NCBI RefSeq assembly: GCF_009936375.1
Contig: NZ_AP022332.1
Coordinates: 2,326,501 to 2,390,500, forward strand
DNA: 64,000 bases
Source: Methylosinus sp. C49
Lineage (GTDB): Bacteria; Pseudomonadota; Alphaproteobacteria; Rhizobiales; Beijerinckiaceae
Direction of reading: 5' to 3'
Positions 35,631 to 48,652 of the stretch are shown one piece after another (positions within the stretch are counted from its first letter, which is position 1; the number at the start of each line of letters is the position of its first letter). The position numbers were made by a program, and so were the translations under genes. The notes below the pieces were generated by a model, which worked only from the letters and a program-made list of their open reading frames with translations, ran no database searches and was not told the origin of the DNA.

Positions 35631-37466
35631 ATGCGGCCAACAAGGACGTCGGGGCGGTCGGCTCTTTCCTTCGCGCGAGATCGGCGCGGCAATGTCGCCA
35701 TCATTTTCGGACTGAGCTTCGTGCCCGTGGTCATGATGATCGGCGCCGGGATCGATTACGGCCGCATCGCCGCGGCGCGCGGCTCGCTGCAGCAGGCGGC
35801 GGACGCGGCCGTGCTCGCGGTCGCCAAGGGCATTGTCAGCTCCACCACCGACCAGCAGGCCCGCAGCCGGGCGCAGGTCTATCTCGCCACCAATTATCGC
35901 AATGCTACGGCGACGGTGACGTCGGCGACCATCGCCACCGATCGGCTGTCGCTCTGCATCTCGGCGCAGGCGCAGGTGTCGACCACCATCATGCATATTG
36001 CCGGGCAGGCCTCCATGTCGACGCAGGTGACGTCCTGCGCCGCGCTGCAAGGCGGCATCAGCCCGAACGACACTTACGAGATCTCGCTGGTGCTCGACAA
36101 TTCCGGCTCGATGACCCGCAGCACCGGCGGCACGACGAAGATTCAAGCGCTGCAGTCGGCTGCGACGAGCTTTGTCGGCACCATGTTCACCAAAGCGCCC
36201 GGACGGGTGAAATTTTCGATCGCGCCTTTCGCCGGCGGCGTCGTCGCCGTCGATCCTACCGTCTCGACCAATCGCAGCCTCTCGTGGATCGACCTCGCCG
36301 GCGCTAATTCGCAGCATTGGATCGCCTTCAGCAATGGCGAGCTCACCAGCGACGGCAAGGTCGACGCCGTGAAGGCGAAGGCGGATGCGAATGCGGCTGG
36401 CTTCACCAATCGCTTCGACATTTTCGACAAGCTCAAGGCGCAGAATTCGAGCCTCGATTGGCGCGGCTGCTTCGAGGAGCCGACCTATCCCTACAATGTG
36501 CAGGATCTGACGATTTCCTCCGCCAACGCCGAAACGCTGTTCGTCCCCTATCTCGCGCCCGACGAGCCCGACAGCAGCAATAATTACGGCAACAGCTATC
36601 TCGACGACAATGACGCGATCTACTCCGGTTGGGGCGGCGGCGGATGGGGAGGAGGCTGGGGCGGCGGATGGGGCGGCTGGGGCGGCGGCGGAAGCTCGTC
36701 TTCTTCGGCCTGTAGCGACACGGCGAGCACGGAATGGGGCATGCTCACCCATATCTGCAAATATAAAACCGCCAACTCGATCAGCGGCTCCTTCGGTCCG
36801 ACGAGTTTTTTCGGTCCGAACCAGTTCTGCCCCGACAATTCGACGCAGACGGTTCTGCAGCTCACCTCGACGCAGACGACGATCAACAGCAAGATCAGCC
36901 AGCTGACCGCCAACGGCAACACCAATCTCCATGCCGGCTTCATGTGGGGCTGGCGGACCATCTCGCCGGTCGGTCCTTTCGCTCAGGCGAAAGCCTATTC
37001 CGCCTCAGGCAATCACAAGGTCATCGTGTTCATGACGGATGGCTTCAACAATTGGGGCGTGCAAAAGCGCACGATTGTCGGCTCGGATTACGAGTCGCTC
37101 GGCTATTACACCTATAACGGAATCGCCAACGGCCGGCTTCCGGACGGCAGGAGCGGCGACGGCGTCAATTATCAATCGTCGCTGATGGCCGCGGCGGGAA
37201 GCTCCTCGAGCTATCTTTCGACCTCGCGCGGCGCCGAGGACGAACTGACCCTCGAGGCCTGCGCCAACGCCAAGGCGGCGGGCATAGAGATCTTCACCAT
37301 CGGCTTCTCGATCCCGAGCGATCCGATCGACGATCAGGGCCTGACGCTGTTGAAGAATTGCGCGACCAACAAGGATCATTATTTCGCGGCGACCGACGCG
37401 GCGAGCCTCAACCTCGCCTTCTCGACGATCGGCACGGGGCTCGGCTCGCTGCGGCTGACGCAGTGA
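35631..37466 (+). CDS. TadG-like protein with von Willebrand factor A domain
   Basis: I chose the ATG at 35631 (611 residues). The N-terminus has the TadE/TadG pattern (RDRRGNVAIIFGLSFVPVV, one membrane helix, then IDYGRIAAARGSLQQAADAAVLA). A vWA domain starts near residue 148 with the metal site D156-x-S-G-S160 and continues to the end (VIVFMTDGFNNWG). A Gly/Trp-rich low-complexity insert lies at about 333-352, followed by a Ser run. It is probably exported and surface-related. No other tad pilus gene is adjacent. Confidence 0.85.
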   Translation: MRPTRTSGRSALSFARDRRGNVAIIFGLSFVPVVMMIGAGIDYGRIAAARGSLQQAADAAVLAVAKGIVSSTTDQQARSRAQVYLATNYRNATATVTSATIATDRLSLCISAQAQVSTTIMHIAGQASMSTQVTSCAALQGGISPNDTYEISLVLDNSGSMTRSTGGTTKIQALQSAATSFVGTMFTKAPGRVKFSIAPFAGGVVAVDPTVSTNRSLSWIDLAGANSQHWIAFSNGELTSDGKVDAVKAKADANAAGFTNRFDIFDKLKAQNSSLDWRGCFEEPTYPYNVQDLTISSANAETLFVPYLAPDEPDSSNNYGNSYLDDNDAIYSGWGGGGWGGGWGGGWGGWGGGGSSSSSACSDTASTEWGMLTHICKYKTANSISGSFGPTSFFGPNQFCPDNSTQTVLQLTSTQTTINSKISQLTANGNTNLHAGFMWGWRTISPVGPFAQAKAYSASGNHKVIVFMTDGFNNWGVQKRTIVGSDYESLGYYTYNGIANGRLPDGRSGDGVNYQSSLMAAAGSSSSYLSTSRGAEDELTLEACANAKAAGIEIFTIGFSIPSDPIDDQGLTLLKNCATNKDHYFAATDAASLNLAFSTIGTGLGSLRLTQ

Positions 37467-37470
37467 GATC

Positions 37471-37500
37471 GAGGCGGCCGCCTTTTCGGCCGGCCGCCTC
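37471..37500. terminator. Hairpin between convergent TadG-like gene and topA
   Basis: GAGGCGGCCG (37471-37480) pairs exactly with CGGCCGCCTC (37491-37500). The loop region contains TTTTC. It sits 4 bases after the TadG-like stop and just past the topA stop. A T run after the stem is missing. Confidence 0.6.
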
Positions 37501-37504
37501 TCGC

Positions 37505-40435
37505 TCACTTCCCCGAGGCGGCCTTTTTCGTGGGCTTCTTGGCCGGCGCCTTGGCGGCGGCCGCTTTTTTCGCCGGCTTCGAATCCTCGAAAGGAACCTC
37601 GTCGCTCTCTTCAATGTCCTTCTTGGCGGCGGCTTTTTTCGCCGGAGCCTTTTTCGCTGGAGCCTTGGAGGCGGGCGCTTTGGCCTTGGCGGCGGGGGCC
37701 TTTTTCGCCGGCGCCTTCTTGGCCTTGACCGGGCCGCCCTTCTCCTCGATCAGGCGGATCGCCTCTTCCAGCGTCACATCCTCCGGGCTCATATTCTTCG
37801 GCAGAGTGGCGTTGACCTTGCCGAGATTCACATAAGGCCCATAGCGGCCGTCGCGCAGCGTGATCGCGCCGCCCTGCGGATGCTCGCCGAGCACGCGGCC
37901 GCCGCCAGAGGGCGCGCCGCTCGCCTTGGCGGCCAGAAGATCGACCGCCTGCTGCACAGTCAGGCTGTCGGGATCGGTTCCCTTGGGCAGGGTGGCGTTG
38001 ACCTTGCCCCAGTTCACATAGGGTCCGAAGCGCCCGCTCTTCACCGAGATCGCGCCGCCCTGCGGATGGTCGCCGAGCGCGCGGCCGGGGTCGGAGGCGC
38101 GGCCGAAGCGCGAGCCGCCGCCGCCGCTCTCCTTGGTGACGATGAGATCGATGGCGCGATTGCCGCCGATCGTCAGAATATCATCGTCGCGGCCGATATT
38201 GGCGTAGGTCTTCCCGTGTTGGACGTAAGGCCCGAAGCGGCCGATGCCGGCGACGATCGGCTCGCCGCTCTCTGGATGCTTGGCTACCTCGCGCGGCAGG
38301 GACAGCAGCCGGATCGCCTGCTCGAGGGTCAGCTCGTCGGATTTTATGCTCTTGGGGATGGAGGAGCGCTTGGGCTTCTCGCCCTCCTCGGTCGCCTCGC
38401 CCTCCTGCACATAGTCGCCGAAGCGGCCGCCGCGCAGAGTGATCTCGGCGCCGCTCTCCGGGTCCTGGCCCAGAACCTTCACGCCGGGACGCGCGCCTTC
38501 CGCCGCCTCGCCGGTCGGCGGCGAAAGCGTGCGGGTGAAGCGGCATTCGGGATAGTTGGAGCAGCCGATGAAGGCGCCATATTTGCCGAGCTTCAACGAC
38601 AATTGGCCGGCGCTGCAGGCCGGGCAGGCGCGCGGATCGGAGCCGTCGGGCTTGGCAGGGAAAATATGCGGCCCCAAGAGATCATTGAGGCTGTCGAGCA
38701 CCTGAGTGGTGCGCAGCTCTTTGGTGCCGTCGACCGCGCCGGAGAAGTCGGCCCAGAAATCGCGCAGCACCTCTTTCCAGTCGATCTCGTTGTTGGAGAC
38801 CTTGTCGAGCTTCTCCTCGAGGCCGGCGGTGAAGTCGAACTCCACATAGCGGGTGAAGAAGCTCTCCAGAAAGGCCGTCACGATGCGGCCCTTGTCCTCG
38901 GGGACGAGGCGCTTCTTGTCGAGACGCACATAGTCGCGCTCGCGCAGCACGGCGAGCGTCGAGGCGTAGGTCGAGGGGCGGCCGATGCCGAGCTCCTCCA
39001 TGCGCTTCACCAGCGTCGCCTCGGTGTAGCGCGGCGGCGGCTCGGTGAAATGCTGGCCGGCCTCGATCTTCTCGCGCGTCGCTGGCTCGCCGGGCTGCAT
39101 CGCCGGCAGGCGGCCGCCGTCCTCGTCCTGATCGTCGTCGCGGCCTTCCTGATAGAGCTCGAGAAAGCCCGAGAAACGCACCACCTGGCCGGAGGCGCGC
39201 AGCTCGAGGCTCCGCTTGCCGACGAGGGCGTCGATATCGACCGTGGTGCGCTCCAGCTCGGCCGATTCCATCTGGCTGGCGATGGTGCGCGTCCAGATCA
39301 GCTCATAGAGCTTGGCCTGCTCCGGCTCCAAATGCTTGGCGACATGCTTGGGCAGACGCGAGAGGTCGGTCGGCCGGATCGCCTCATGCGCTTCCTGGGC
39401 GTTCTTGGCCTTTACCGTATATTTGCGCGGAACCTTCGGCACGAAGCGATCGCCATATTCTGAAGCGATCACATTGCGCGCAGAGGCGATGGCCTCCGGC
39501 GCCATATCGACGCCGTCGGTTCGCATATAGGTGATGAGGCCGGCGGTCTCGCCGCCTATGTCGACGCCCTCATAGAGGCGCTGCGCGATGCGCATGGTCT
39601 GCGCCGGCGCGAGGCCGAGCTTGCGCGAGGCCTCCTGCTGAAGAGTCGATGTGGTGAAGGGCGCGTAAGGGTGCCGCTTGACCGGCTTCGCCTCCACCGA
39701 GCGAATGGTGAAGGCGGCGGTCTCCAGCGCCTTTTTGAAGTCCTCGGCCTCCTGGCCGGAGCCGATGTCGAGGCGGGTGATCTTCTTGCCGTCGGCGCCC
39801 GAGAGGCGGGCGGTGAAGGGCTCGCCGGCCTTGGTTTTCAAATGCGCGACCAGCGACCAATATTCGCGGGTGACGAATTTCTCGATCTCCAGCTCGCGGT
39901 CGCAGACGAGGCGCAGCGCCACCGATTGCACGCGGCCTGCCGAGCGCGCGCCCGGCAATTTGCGCCACAGCACCGGGGAAAGGGTGAAGCCGACGAGATA
40001 ATCCAGCGCCCGGCGGGCGAGATAGGCGTCGACCAGCGCCTGGTCGATCTCGCGCGGATGCGCCATAGCCTGCTTGATCGCGTCCTTGGTGACGGCGTTG
40101 AAGACGACGCGCTCGACGCGCTTGCCGCCGAGCGCCTTCTTCTTCTTCAATATGTCGAGCAAATGCCAGGAGATGGCCTCGCCCTCGCGATCGGGGTCGG
40201 TGGCCAGAATGACTGTGTCGGCGCTCTTCACGGCGTCCGCTATGGCGGAAATGCGCTTGGCCGATTTGGCGTCGCTCTCCCATTTCATCGCGAAATCTTC
40301 GGCCGGATCGACGGAGCCGTCCTTGGGAGGCAGGTCGCGCACATGGCCGTAGCAGGCGATCACATTGAAATCGCGGCCGAGATATTTGTTGATCGTCTGG
40401 GCCTTGGCGGCCGATTCGACGATGACGACATTCAT
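37505..40435 (-). CDS. topA: DNA topoisomerase I
   Basis: The start at 40435 (MNVVIVESAAKAQTINKYLG) gives 976 residues. The Toprim domain has TDPDREGEAISWH. The active-site Tyr303 lies in LITYMRTDG. A four-Cys zinc ribbon (CPACSAG ... CSNYPEC) lies near residue 600, followed by several repeats of the GRFGPYV type (Topo C-terminal repeats) and a Lys/Ala-rich tail of about 70 residues, as is usual in alphaproteobacteria. It relaxes negative supercoils. Confidence 0.96.
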   Translation of the reverse strand: MNVVIVESAAKAQTINKYLGRDFNVIACYGHVRDLPPKDGSVDPAEDFAMKWESDAKSAKRISAIADAVKSADTVILATDPDREGEAISWHLLDILKKKKALGGKRVERVVFNAVTKDAIKQAMAHPREIDQALVDAYLARRALDYLVGFTLSPVLWRKLPGARSAGRVQSVALRLVCDRELEIEKFVTREYWSLVAHLKTKAGEPFTARLSGADGKKITRLDIGSGQEAEDFKKALETAAFTIRSVEAKPVKRHPYAPFTTSTLQQEASRKLGLAPAQTMRIAQRLYEGVDIGGETAGLITYMRTDGVDMAPEAIASARNVIASEYGDRFVPKVPRKYTVKAKNAQEAHEAIRPTDLSRLPKHVAKHLEPEQAKLYELIWTRTIASQMESAELERTTVDIDALVGKRSLELRASGQVVRFSGFLELYQEGRDDDQDEDGGRLPAMQPGEPATREKIEAGQHFTEPPPRYTEATLVKRMEELGIGRPSTYASTLAVLRERDYVRLDKKRLVPEDKGRIVTAFLESFFTRYVEFDFTAGLEEKLDKVSNNEIDWKEVLRDFWADFSGAVDGTKELRTTQVLDSLNDLLGPHIFPAKPDGSDPRACPACSAGQLSLKLGKYGAFIGCSNYPECRFTRTLSPPTGEAAEGARPGVKVLGQDPESGAEITLRGGRFGDYVQEGEATEEGEKPKRSSIPKSIKSDELTLEQAIRLLSLPREVAKHPESGEPIVAGIGRFGPYVQHGKTYANIGRDDDILTIGGNRAIDLIVTKESGGGGSRFGRASDPGRALGDHPQGGAISVKSGRFGPYVNWGKVNATLPKGTDPDSLTVQQAVDLLAAKASGAPSGGGRVLGEHPQGGAITLRDGRYGPYVNLGKVNATLPKNMSPEDVTLEEAIRLIEEKGGPVKAKKAPAKKAPAAKAKAPASKAPAKKAPAKKAAAKKDIEESDEVPFEDSKPAKKAAAAKAPAKKPTKKAASGK

Positions 40436-40742
40436 CGAGCAGTCCTTCAGAAATCCGGTCGCGGGCGGCTCGCCGCTTGGCTTCGCCGGGGAGCCCGGCC
40501 CGCGTCGGGGCGCGAACATGGGCAAAAGGGGGGCGTCCTGTCAAATTGGGGCTGAGACGGCCATCCGGTTCTCCCTCTCGGCGCAGACGTGGGCTCCAGA
40601 ATGCGGAAACGCACATTTTCGTCCCTTTCTAGGCGCTATGCAGGGGCGAATGCGGGGCGGAGCGGCTATAGTCCGGCGCGAGATGGCGCGGCCGAGGTCG
40701 TGTCCGGCCCCGAATGATTTTCTTGGACGGAAAGAATTCGTC
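40436..40742. other. Divergent promoter region topA / DUF2157-type gene
   Basis: About 307 bases between divergent starts. I see no further gene, RNA or repeat. It presumably holds both promoters. Confidence 0.4.
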
Positions 40743-41810
40743 ATGGCCCGATCGAAATTCACCACCGACGATCTCGGCGCGGCCTTGGAGGCCGGCGTCA
40801 TAGACGCCGACGCCCATCGGCGGCTCGCGCAATTCCTCGCCGAGCGCGGAAGCGCAGGGGAGGGCGCGCCGCGCTTCGATGTCGTCAATGTGCTCTGGTA
40901 TATGGGCGCGCTCATCGTCATGGGCGCGATGAGCCTGTTCAGCACCACCGCCTTCGGCCTCTGGGGGCCGCGCGCGCTGATGATCACCTCGCTGGCCTAT
41001 GGCGTCGGCTTCGCCGCCGCGGGCGGCTGGCTGTGGCGGCGGCGCGGGCTGCGCACGCCCGCCGGCCTGCTGGTGACATGCGCCGTCTCAATGGCGCCGC
41101 TCTTCGTCTTCGCGCTTCAGCTCTTCGGCGGTCATGATCCGACCGAATCCGTCCCCTATCACGACTTTTATGTCTGGGTGCGCGCGAGCTGGCTGCCCAT
41201 GGAGCTGGGGACGATCGCCGCGGCGGTGCTGGCGCTGGCGTTTTTTCCTTTTCCTTTCCTCACGATGATAATCGCCTTCGCGCTGTGGTTCATGTCGATG
41301 GATCTGACGCCCTGGCTGGTCGGCAAGGAGGCCTTCACTTTCGAGCAGCGCGCCAATGTGAGCCTCGCTTTCGGCGCGCTCGTCATCGCCGCCGCCTGGC
41401 TCGTCGATCTGAAGCGCTGGCGCGCTGGAGACTTCGCCTTTTGGCTGCATCTTTCTGGACTTCTCGCCTTCTGGGGCGGGCTGACCGCGCAGCACAGCGG
41501 CGACGAGATCGGCAAGGCGCTCTATTGCGCGATCAATCTCGGGCTTCTCCTGCTGTCGCTGGTGCTGATGCGCCGCGCCTACGCCGTGTTCGGCGCCTTT
41601 GGCGTGACGCTCTATCTCGGTCATCTGGCGGCCGAGGTGTTCAAGGACTCGATTCTCTTTCCCTTCGTCCTCTCGGGGATCGGCGTCGCCGTCATCGCCG
41701 CCGGCCTGCTGTTCCATCGCCATGGGCCGCGGCTCGGCGCGGCGATCGGCGCGTCTCTGCCCGATTATGTGCGGGGATTGCGGCCCGCCCATGCGCGGGA
41801 AGGGGCCTGA
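40743..41810 (+). CDS. DUF2157-type multi-helix membrane protein
   Basis: The 355-residue protein has a short helical N-terminus (DDLGAALEAGVIDADAHRRLAQFL), then about ten membrane helices. The N-terminal helix pair followed by alternating hydrophobic segments fits DUF2157-like predicted membrane proteins. Function is unknown. The ATG at 40743 follows a GAAAGAATTC stretch; the longer frame upstream would run into the topA promoter region. Confidence 0.65.
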   Translation: MARSKFTTDDLGAALEAGVIDADAHRRLAQFLAERGSAGEGAPRFDVVNVLWYMGALIVMGAMSLFSTTAFGLWGPRALMITSLAYGVGFAAAGGWLWRRRGLRTPAGLLVTCAVSMAPLFVFALQLFGGHDPTESVPYHDFYVWVRASWLPMELGTIAAAVLALAFFPFPFLTMIIAFALWFMSMDLTPWLVGKEAFTFEQRANVSLAFGALVIAAAWLVDLKRWRAGDFAFWLHLSGLLAFWGGLTAQHSGDEIGKALYCAINLGLLLLSLVLMRRAYAVFGAFGVTLYLGHLAAEVFKDSILFPFVLSGIGVAVIAAGLLFHRHGPRLGAAIGASLPDYVRGLRPAHAREGA

Positions 41811-41961
41811 CGGGCTCCGAGCGGATCGGATCGGCGATTGCGCTTCGCCGGCGGCCAGTCTATATGGAGAACATCCCCCGCATGGTAATCCGTAAAAATC
41901 GCGGCTTCGGCCCCGCGGCGCGGGATCGGCTTATCTGGCGCATCTGAAGGAGAATCGATCG

Positions 41962-42678
41962 ATGAGCACCGCTCCGCTCATGCCCAAGGCGACCGCCGTC
42001 TGGCTCGTCGAGAACACGTCGCTCGCCTTCGACCAGATCGCCGATTTCTGCAAGCTGCACCCGCTCGAGGTGAAGGGCATAGCCGATGGCGAGGTCGCGG
42101 CCGGCATTCGCGGGCTCGATCCCATCACTTCCGGCCAGCTCACCCGTGAGGAGATCGGCCGCGGCGAGCGCGACCCGGCTCATCGGCTGTCGCTGTCCGT
42201 CTCCAAGGTCAAGGTGCCGGAGGTCAAGCGCCAGCGCGGGCCGCGCTACACGCCGCTGTCGCGCCGCCAGGACCGGCCCAACGCGATTCTGTGGCTGGTG
42301 CGCAACCATCCCGAGCTGAAGGACGCGCAGGTCATGCGCCTCGTCGGCACCACCAAGAGCACGCTGAAGGCGGTGCGCGAGCGCACCCATTGGAATTCCG
42401 CTGCTCTCGCGCCGATGGACCCCGTGACCTTGGGCCTCTGCTCGCAGATCGATCTGGATTTCGAGGTCAATCGCGCCGCCAAGGATCGTCCCGCCGCGCT
42501 CGAGGAGCAGGGCCAGACGCTGCAGCCGGCCGAGATCACCACCGCGCCGCATCACGAGCCGACCACGACCGAGGATGTGTTCGGCAAGCGCCCGCCCGCG
42601 CCGCCCGTCGAGGAGGAAGATCATTTCGACGCCGATCGCGTCTTCGGCCGGATGAAGAACCTCGATTTCGACGATTGA
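41962..42678 (+). CDS. trcR: Cell-cycle transcriptional regulator TrcR (DUF1013)
   Basis: The 238-residue protein matches the DUF1013 family: MPKATAVWLVENTSLAFDQIADFCKLHPLEVKGIADGE-type N-terminus and the PRYTPLSRRQDRPNAILWLVRNHPEL block, then LVGTTKSTLKAVRERTHWN. A DNA-binding-like helix-turn-helix is likely in the middle. It is conserved across alphaproteobacteria and has been linked to cell-cycle transcription. GAAGGAGA precedes the ATG. Confidence 0.9.
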   Translation: MSTAPLMPKATAVWLVENTSLAFDQIADFCKLHPLEVKGIADGEVAAGIRGLDPITSGQLTREEIGRGERDPAHRLSLSVSKVKVPEVKRQRGPRYTPLSRRQDRPNAILWLVRNHPELKDAQVMRLVGTTKSTLKAVRERTHWNSAALAPMDPVTLGLCSQIDLDFEVNRAAKDRPAALEEQGQTLQPAEITTAPHHEPTTTEDVFGKRPPAPPVEEEDHFDADRVFGRMKNLDFDD

Positions 42679-42790
42679 GGGGGCGCGACAATCTGGCGCA
42701 TTTACCGCAGGCGGCGCCCTGTGATTATGTGCGGACAGGTTCAGCCCCAGGCGGCTCGCGGACGAGCGTTCTGGAGGGTGGGCCAAAAAA

Positions 42791-42823
42791 GTAACGCCAG
42801 CGACTGGCGGTCGCCGGCGTTAC
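42791..42823 (-). terminator. Terminator for the small membrane protein gene
   Basis: GTAACGCCAGCGA pairs with TCGCCGGCGTTAC (one mismatch). On the minus strand it is followed by six T. It therefore fits the minus-strand gene at 42907-43077. Confidence 0.75.
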
Positions 42824-42906
42824 ATTGGGACGATTGGTCTGGGAGCTCGCGGACAGAGATCCCTGGCTTTGCGCCCGTTCAGGGGGATTAAGTCGGTCGA
42901 TTCGGC

Positions 42907-43077
42907 TTATTTGAAATAGAAGCCGAGAATGCCGCCCGCGAGGGCGCCGACGACAGCAGCGGAAAGCGTGTTTGCGACGCCGCCGAGGCCCGCAGCGCCG
43001 AGCCCGCCGAGCAAAAGGGCGCCGACGCCCGCGAAGATGTAGACGGTGGTGTTGATCTCGAAGTCTTTTTCAGCCAT
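42907..43077 (-). CDS. Small hydrophobic protein, 56 residues
   Basis: A frame with AGAGGAG before the ATG and a terminator after it. It encodes a short polar start (MAEKDFEINTTVYIF) and two Gly/Ala-rich helices, ending in GILGFYFK. The glycine-zipper-like spacing suggests tight helix packing in the membrane. I recognise no family. It is monocistronic, so it is probably regulated on its own. Confidence 0.7.
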   Translation of the reverse strand: MAEKDFEINTTVYIFAGVGALLLGGLGAAGLGGVANTLSAAVVGALAGGILGFYFK

Positions 43078-43372
43078 CGATGTCACTCCTCTGGTTTCCA
43101 GAACGTCCCGCCTTATCGTTCATGCGGTGGCGGGTGCGTTCTTGCCCTTCTCTACGGGGCTGTCTTTTCGACGATGGTGAGCCTAACATAACCTTGTCGA
43201 CTGTCCAGCGCGCTCGGAGCGCGCATTTCCGATTTTTGCGGCCTTTTTTTCCTCCTCGAGGCAAATCAAGCGCTTGGCGCGAGGCCTTCTGATACGGCCA
43301 AAATCTCGAAAAATGGCGCAGCGACGCGATGCGGCTTGGAATGTCCTCGCTCGCGCGCTTATATCCGCCCGC

Positions 43373-46848
<3,476 letters not shown>

Positions 46849-46849
46849 C

Positions 46850-47773
46850 ATGCGCGCGCTCGTTCTCGGCGCGGGAGCCGTCGGCGGCTATTTTGGCGGG
46901 CGGCTCGTCGAGGCGGGCGCGGATGTGACTTTTTTCGTGCGGGAGGCGCGTTCGCGCCTTCTCGCCGAGCGCGGGCTGCGGATCGAGAGCCCTTTGGGCG
47001 ACATGAATCTCGCAGTGAAAGCCGTCTTCGAGCCGAAGGCGCTGACGCCTTTCGATCTCGTGATCCTCACTTGCAAGGCCTATGATCTCGACGAGTCCCT
47101 GGAGACGATCGCCGGCGCTGTCGGCCCGCGGACGGGCGTGCTGCCGCTCCTCAACGGCTTTGCCCATCTCGATCGCATCGCGACGCGCTTTCCTGAGGCG
47201 AATGTCTTCGGCGGCGTGGCCCAGATCAGCGCGACGCTCGCCGAGGACGGCGTCGTGCGTCACTTCGGCGAGCGCAACCGCCTGATATTCGGCGCGCGCG
47301 ACGGCGGACCGGACGAGCGGCTCGCGGCGCTCGAGGCCATTTATGCGCGCACCTGCGTCGCGGCGACTTTCGTCGACGATATCGAGAGGCGGCTCTGGGA
47401 CAAGTTCGTGCTGCTCGCGACGCTCGCGGGGATCACCTCGCTGATGCGCGCGAGCGTCGGAACCATTCTGGAGACGGTCTCGGGAGAGCGCCTCATCCGG
47501 CTTTTGCTCGCGGAATGCGAGAGCGTCGCGCGCGCGGAGGGCTGGACGCCGTCGCCCGAGCTGCCGGAACTCTTGTCTATATTGTTCGTGCGCGGCTCCG
47601 CTCTCAAAGCCTCCATGCTGCGCGACATCGAGCGGGGAGGGCGCACCGAGGGCGAGCATATCCTCGGCGACATGCTGGCGCGGGCGCAGCAGGCGAGGCT
47701 CGGGACGCCGGTGCTGGAGATCGCCGCGACGCATGTGCGGGCCTATGAGGCGAACCGGCGCGCCGCCGGCTGA
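46850..47773 (+). CDS. panE: 2-dehydropantoate 2-reductase
   Basis: The 307-residue protein starts with the Rossmann motif VLGAGAVGGYFGGRL. Further family features are ILTCKAYDLDESL, a central DKFVLLATLAGITSLM helix with the catalytic Lys, and a C-terminal helical domain. It reduces ketopantoate to pantoate in coenzyme A synthesis. It follows guaB with no gap and is probably co-transcribed. Confidence 0.87.
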   Translation: MRALVLGAGAVGGYFGGRLVEAGADVTFFVREARSRLLAERGLRIESPLGDMNLAVKAVFEPKALTPFDLVILTCKAYDLDESLETIAGAVGPRTGVLPLLNGFAHLDRIATRFPEANVFGGVAQISATLAEDGVVRHFGERNRLIFGARDGGPDERLAALEAIYARTCVAATFVDDIERRLWDKFVLLATLAGITSLMRASVGTILETVSGERLIRLLLAECESVARAEGWTPSPELPELLSILFVRGSALKASMLRDIERGGRTEGEHILGDMLARAQQARLGTPVLEIAATHVRAYEANRRAAG

Positions 47774-47840
47774 CGGCACGGATTTCGCGTAAATCTCGGC
47801 CTCTTCGGCGAAAGGCGCCGCAGACCGGGGATTTGAGACA

Positions 47841-48224
47841 ATGAGCGATCCGAGCGCGAGCCTCGCCAAGGCGGAAGAGCAGGTGCTCGCCGCCGCGCGG
47901 CGCAATTTCGACAGCTTCTTCCGCTGGGTCGCCTTCCTCGATGAATCGATCAAAAAGGATATCGGGCCGAAATTCGGCGTCGAGCTGGCGCTGAAGGCGA
48001 GCGCCGTCGAGCAGAAGGTGATGGGCCTGCTCTTCGTCTCGCGCCCGCTGAAGGAGCCGCTGCCGCTGCCCTTCGAGATCGAGGGAAGCTCGATCCGCTT
48101 CGGCCATCCGAAATTCGAGCGCGACGACGAGGCGACCGGCGAGAAGACCACGCGCTACGACGTCTCCACTGTAGACGATGTGAATCGCATTCTGGGCGAT
48201 GTGGTGCAGGACTTCATCGGCTGA
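47841..48224 (+). CDS. Hypothetical protein, 127 residues
   Basis: A cytoplasmic-type protein with a helical N-terminus (SLAKAEEQVLAAARRNFDSFFRW) and a beta-rich C-terminal half. No recognised family. It lies 67 bases after panE. Its last 16 coding bases (AGGACTTCATCGGCTG) are duplicated immediately after the stop region. Confidence 0.6.
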   Translation: MSDPSASLAKAEEQVLAAARRNFDSFFRWVAFLDESIKKDIGPKFGVELALKASAVEQKVMGLLFVSRPLKEPLPLPFEIEGSSIRFGHPKFERDDEATGEKTTRYDVSTVDDVNRILGDVVQDFIG

Positions 48225-48239
48225 GGACTTCATCGGCTG
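48208..48239. repeat. 16-base perfect tandem duplication at a stop codon
   Basis: AGGACTTCATCGGCTG occurs at 48208-48223 and again at 48224-48239 with no gap. The first copy contains the end of the hypothetical gene; its stop TGA spans the junction. The second copy is non-coding. Confidence 0.95.
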
Positions 48240-48315
48240 AGCCGGACGCGTCTGCGCTGAGCGGGTCAGGGCATGGCATGGCGATTGCTATTTAATTCTG
48301 AGACAAGCAATCAGA

Positions 48316-48345
48316 CGGGTTCCCGGCCCTTTCACGGGGAACCCG
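48316..48345. terminator. Hairpin before a small gene
   Basis: CGGGTTCCC (48316-48324) pairs with GGGAACCCG (48337-48345), followed by GCCCTTTG. It could end transcription of the gene before it or act as a leader hairpin for the gene at 48367. The poly-T tract is short. Confidence 0.5.
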
Positions 48346-48366
48346 GCCCTTTGTCGGAGATCGGAC

Positions 48367-48642
48367 ATGCTGCCGCAAGTCGTCCTGGTCGATGGCGTCC
48401 CCAGATGCGTTATTCGCCCGACCGATCAGAAAGCGCTCGACCGTTTCGTGCGCAATAGCAGGAAATGGCTTCAGGCCGGCAATGCCGAAGCCAAATGCAC
48501 CTACCGCCCGGCCGATGACGCGGAGAGGGCGTTTTGGACGGACGCTTTCGAGCTGCACAAGGCCGCCGGCTCGGATGAGGAGAGCTTTTTCGGCATTCCC
48601 CTCGTCGGCGCAGCGGCAATGGTTGCGGCGCCGTCCGAATAG
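48367..48642 (+). CDS. Hypothetical protein, 91 residues
   Basis: An ATG with CGGAGA upstream opens a small, mixed alpha/beta protein with one Cys in RCVIRP and one in KCTYRP. Codon choice is less extreme than in neighbouring genes. I recognise no family. It may not be expressed; the calling evidence is the start context and the free reading frame. Confidence 0.5.
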   Translation: MLPQVVLVDGVPRCVIRPTDQKALDRFVRNSRKWLQAGNAEAKCTYRPADDAERAFWTDAFELHKAAGSDEESFFGIPLVGAAAMVAAPSE

Positions 48643-48652
48643 CGGAAAAGGA

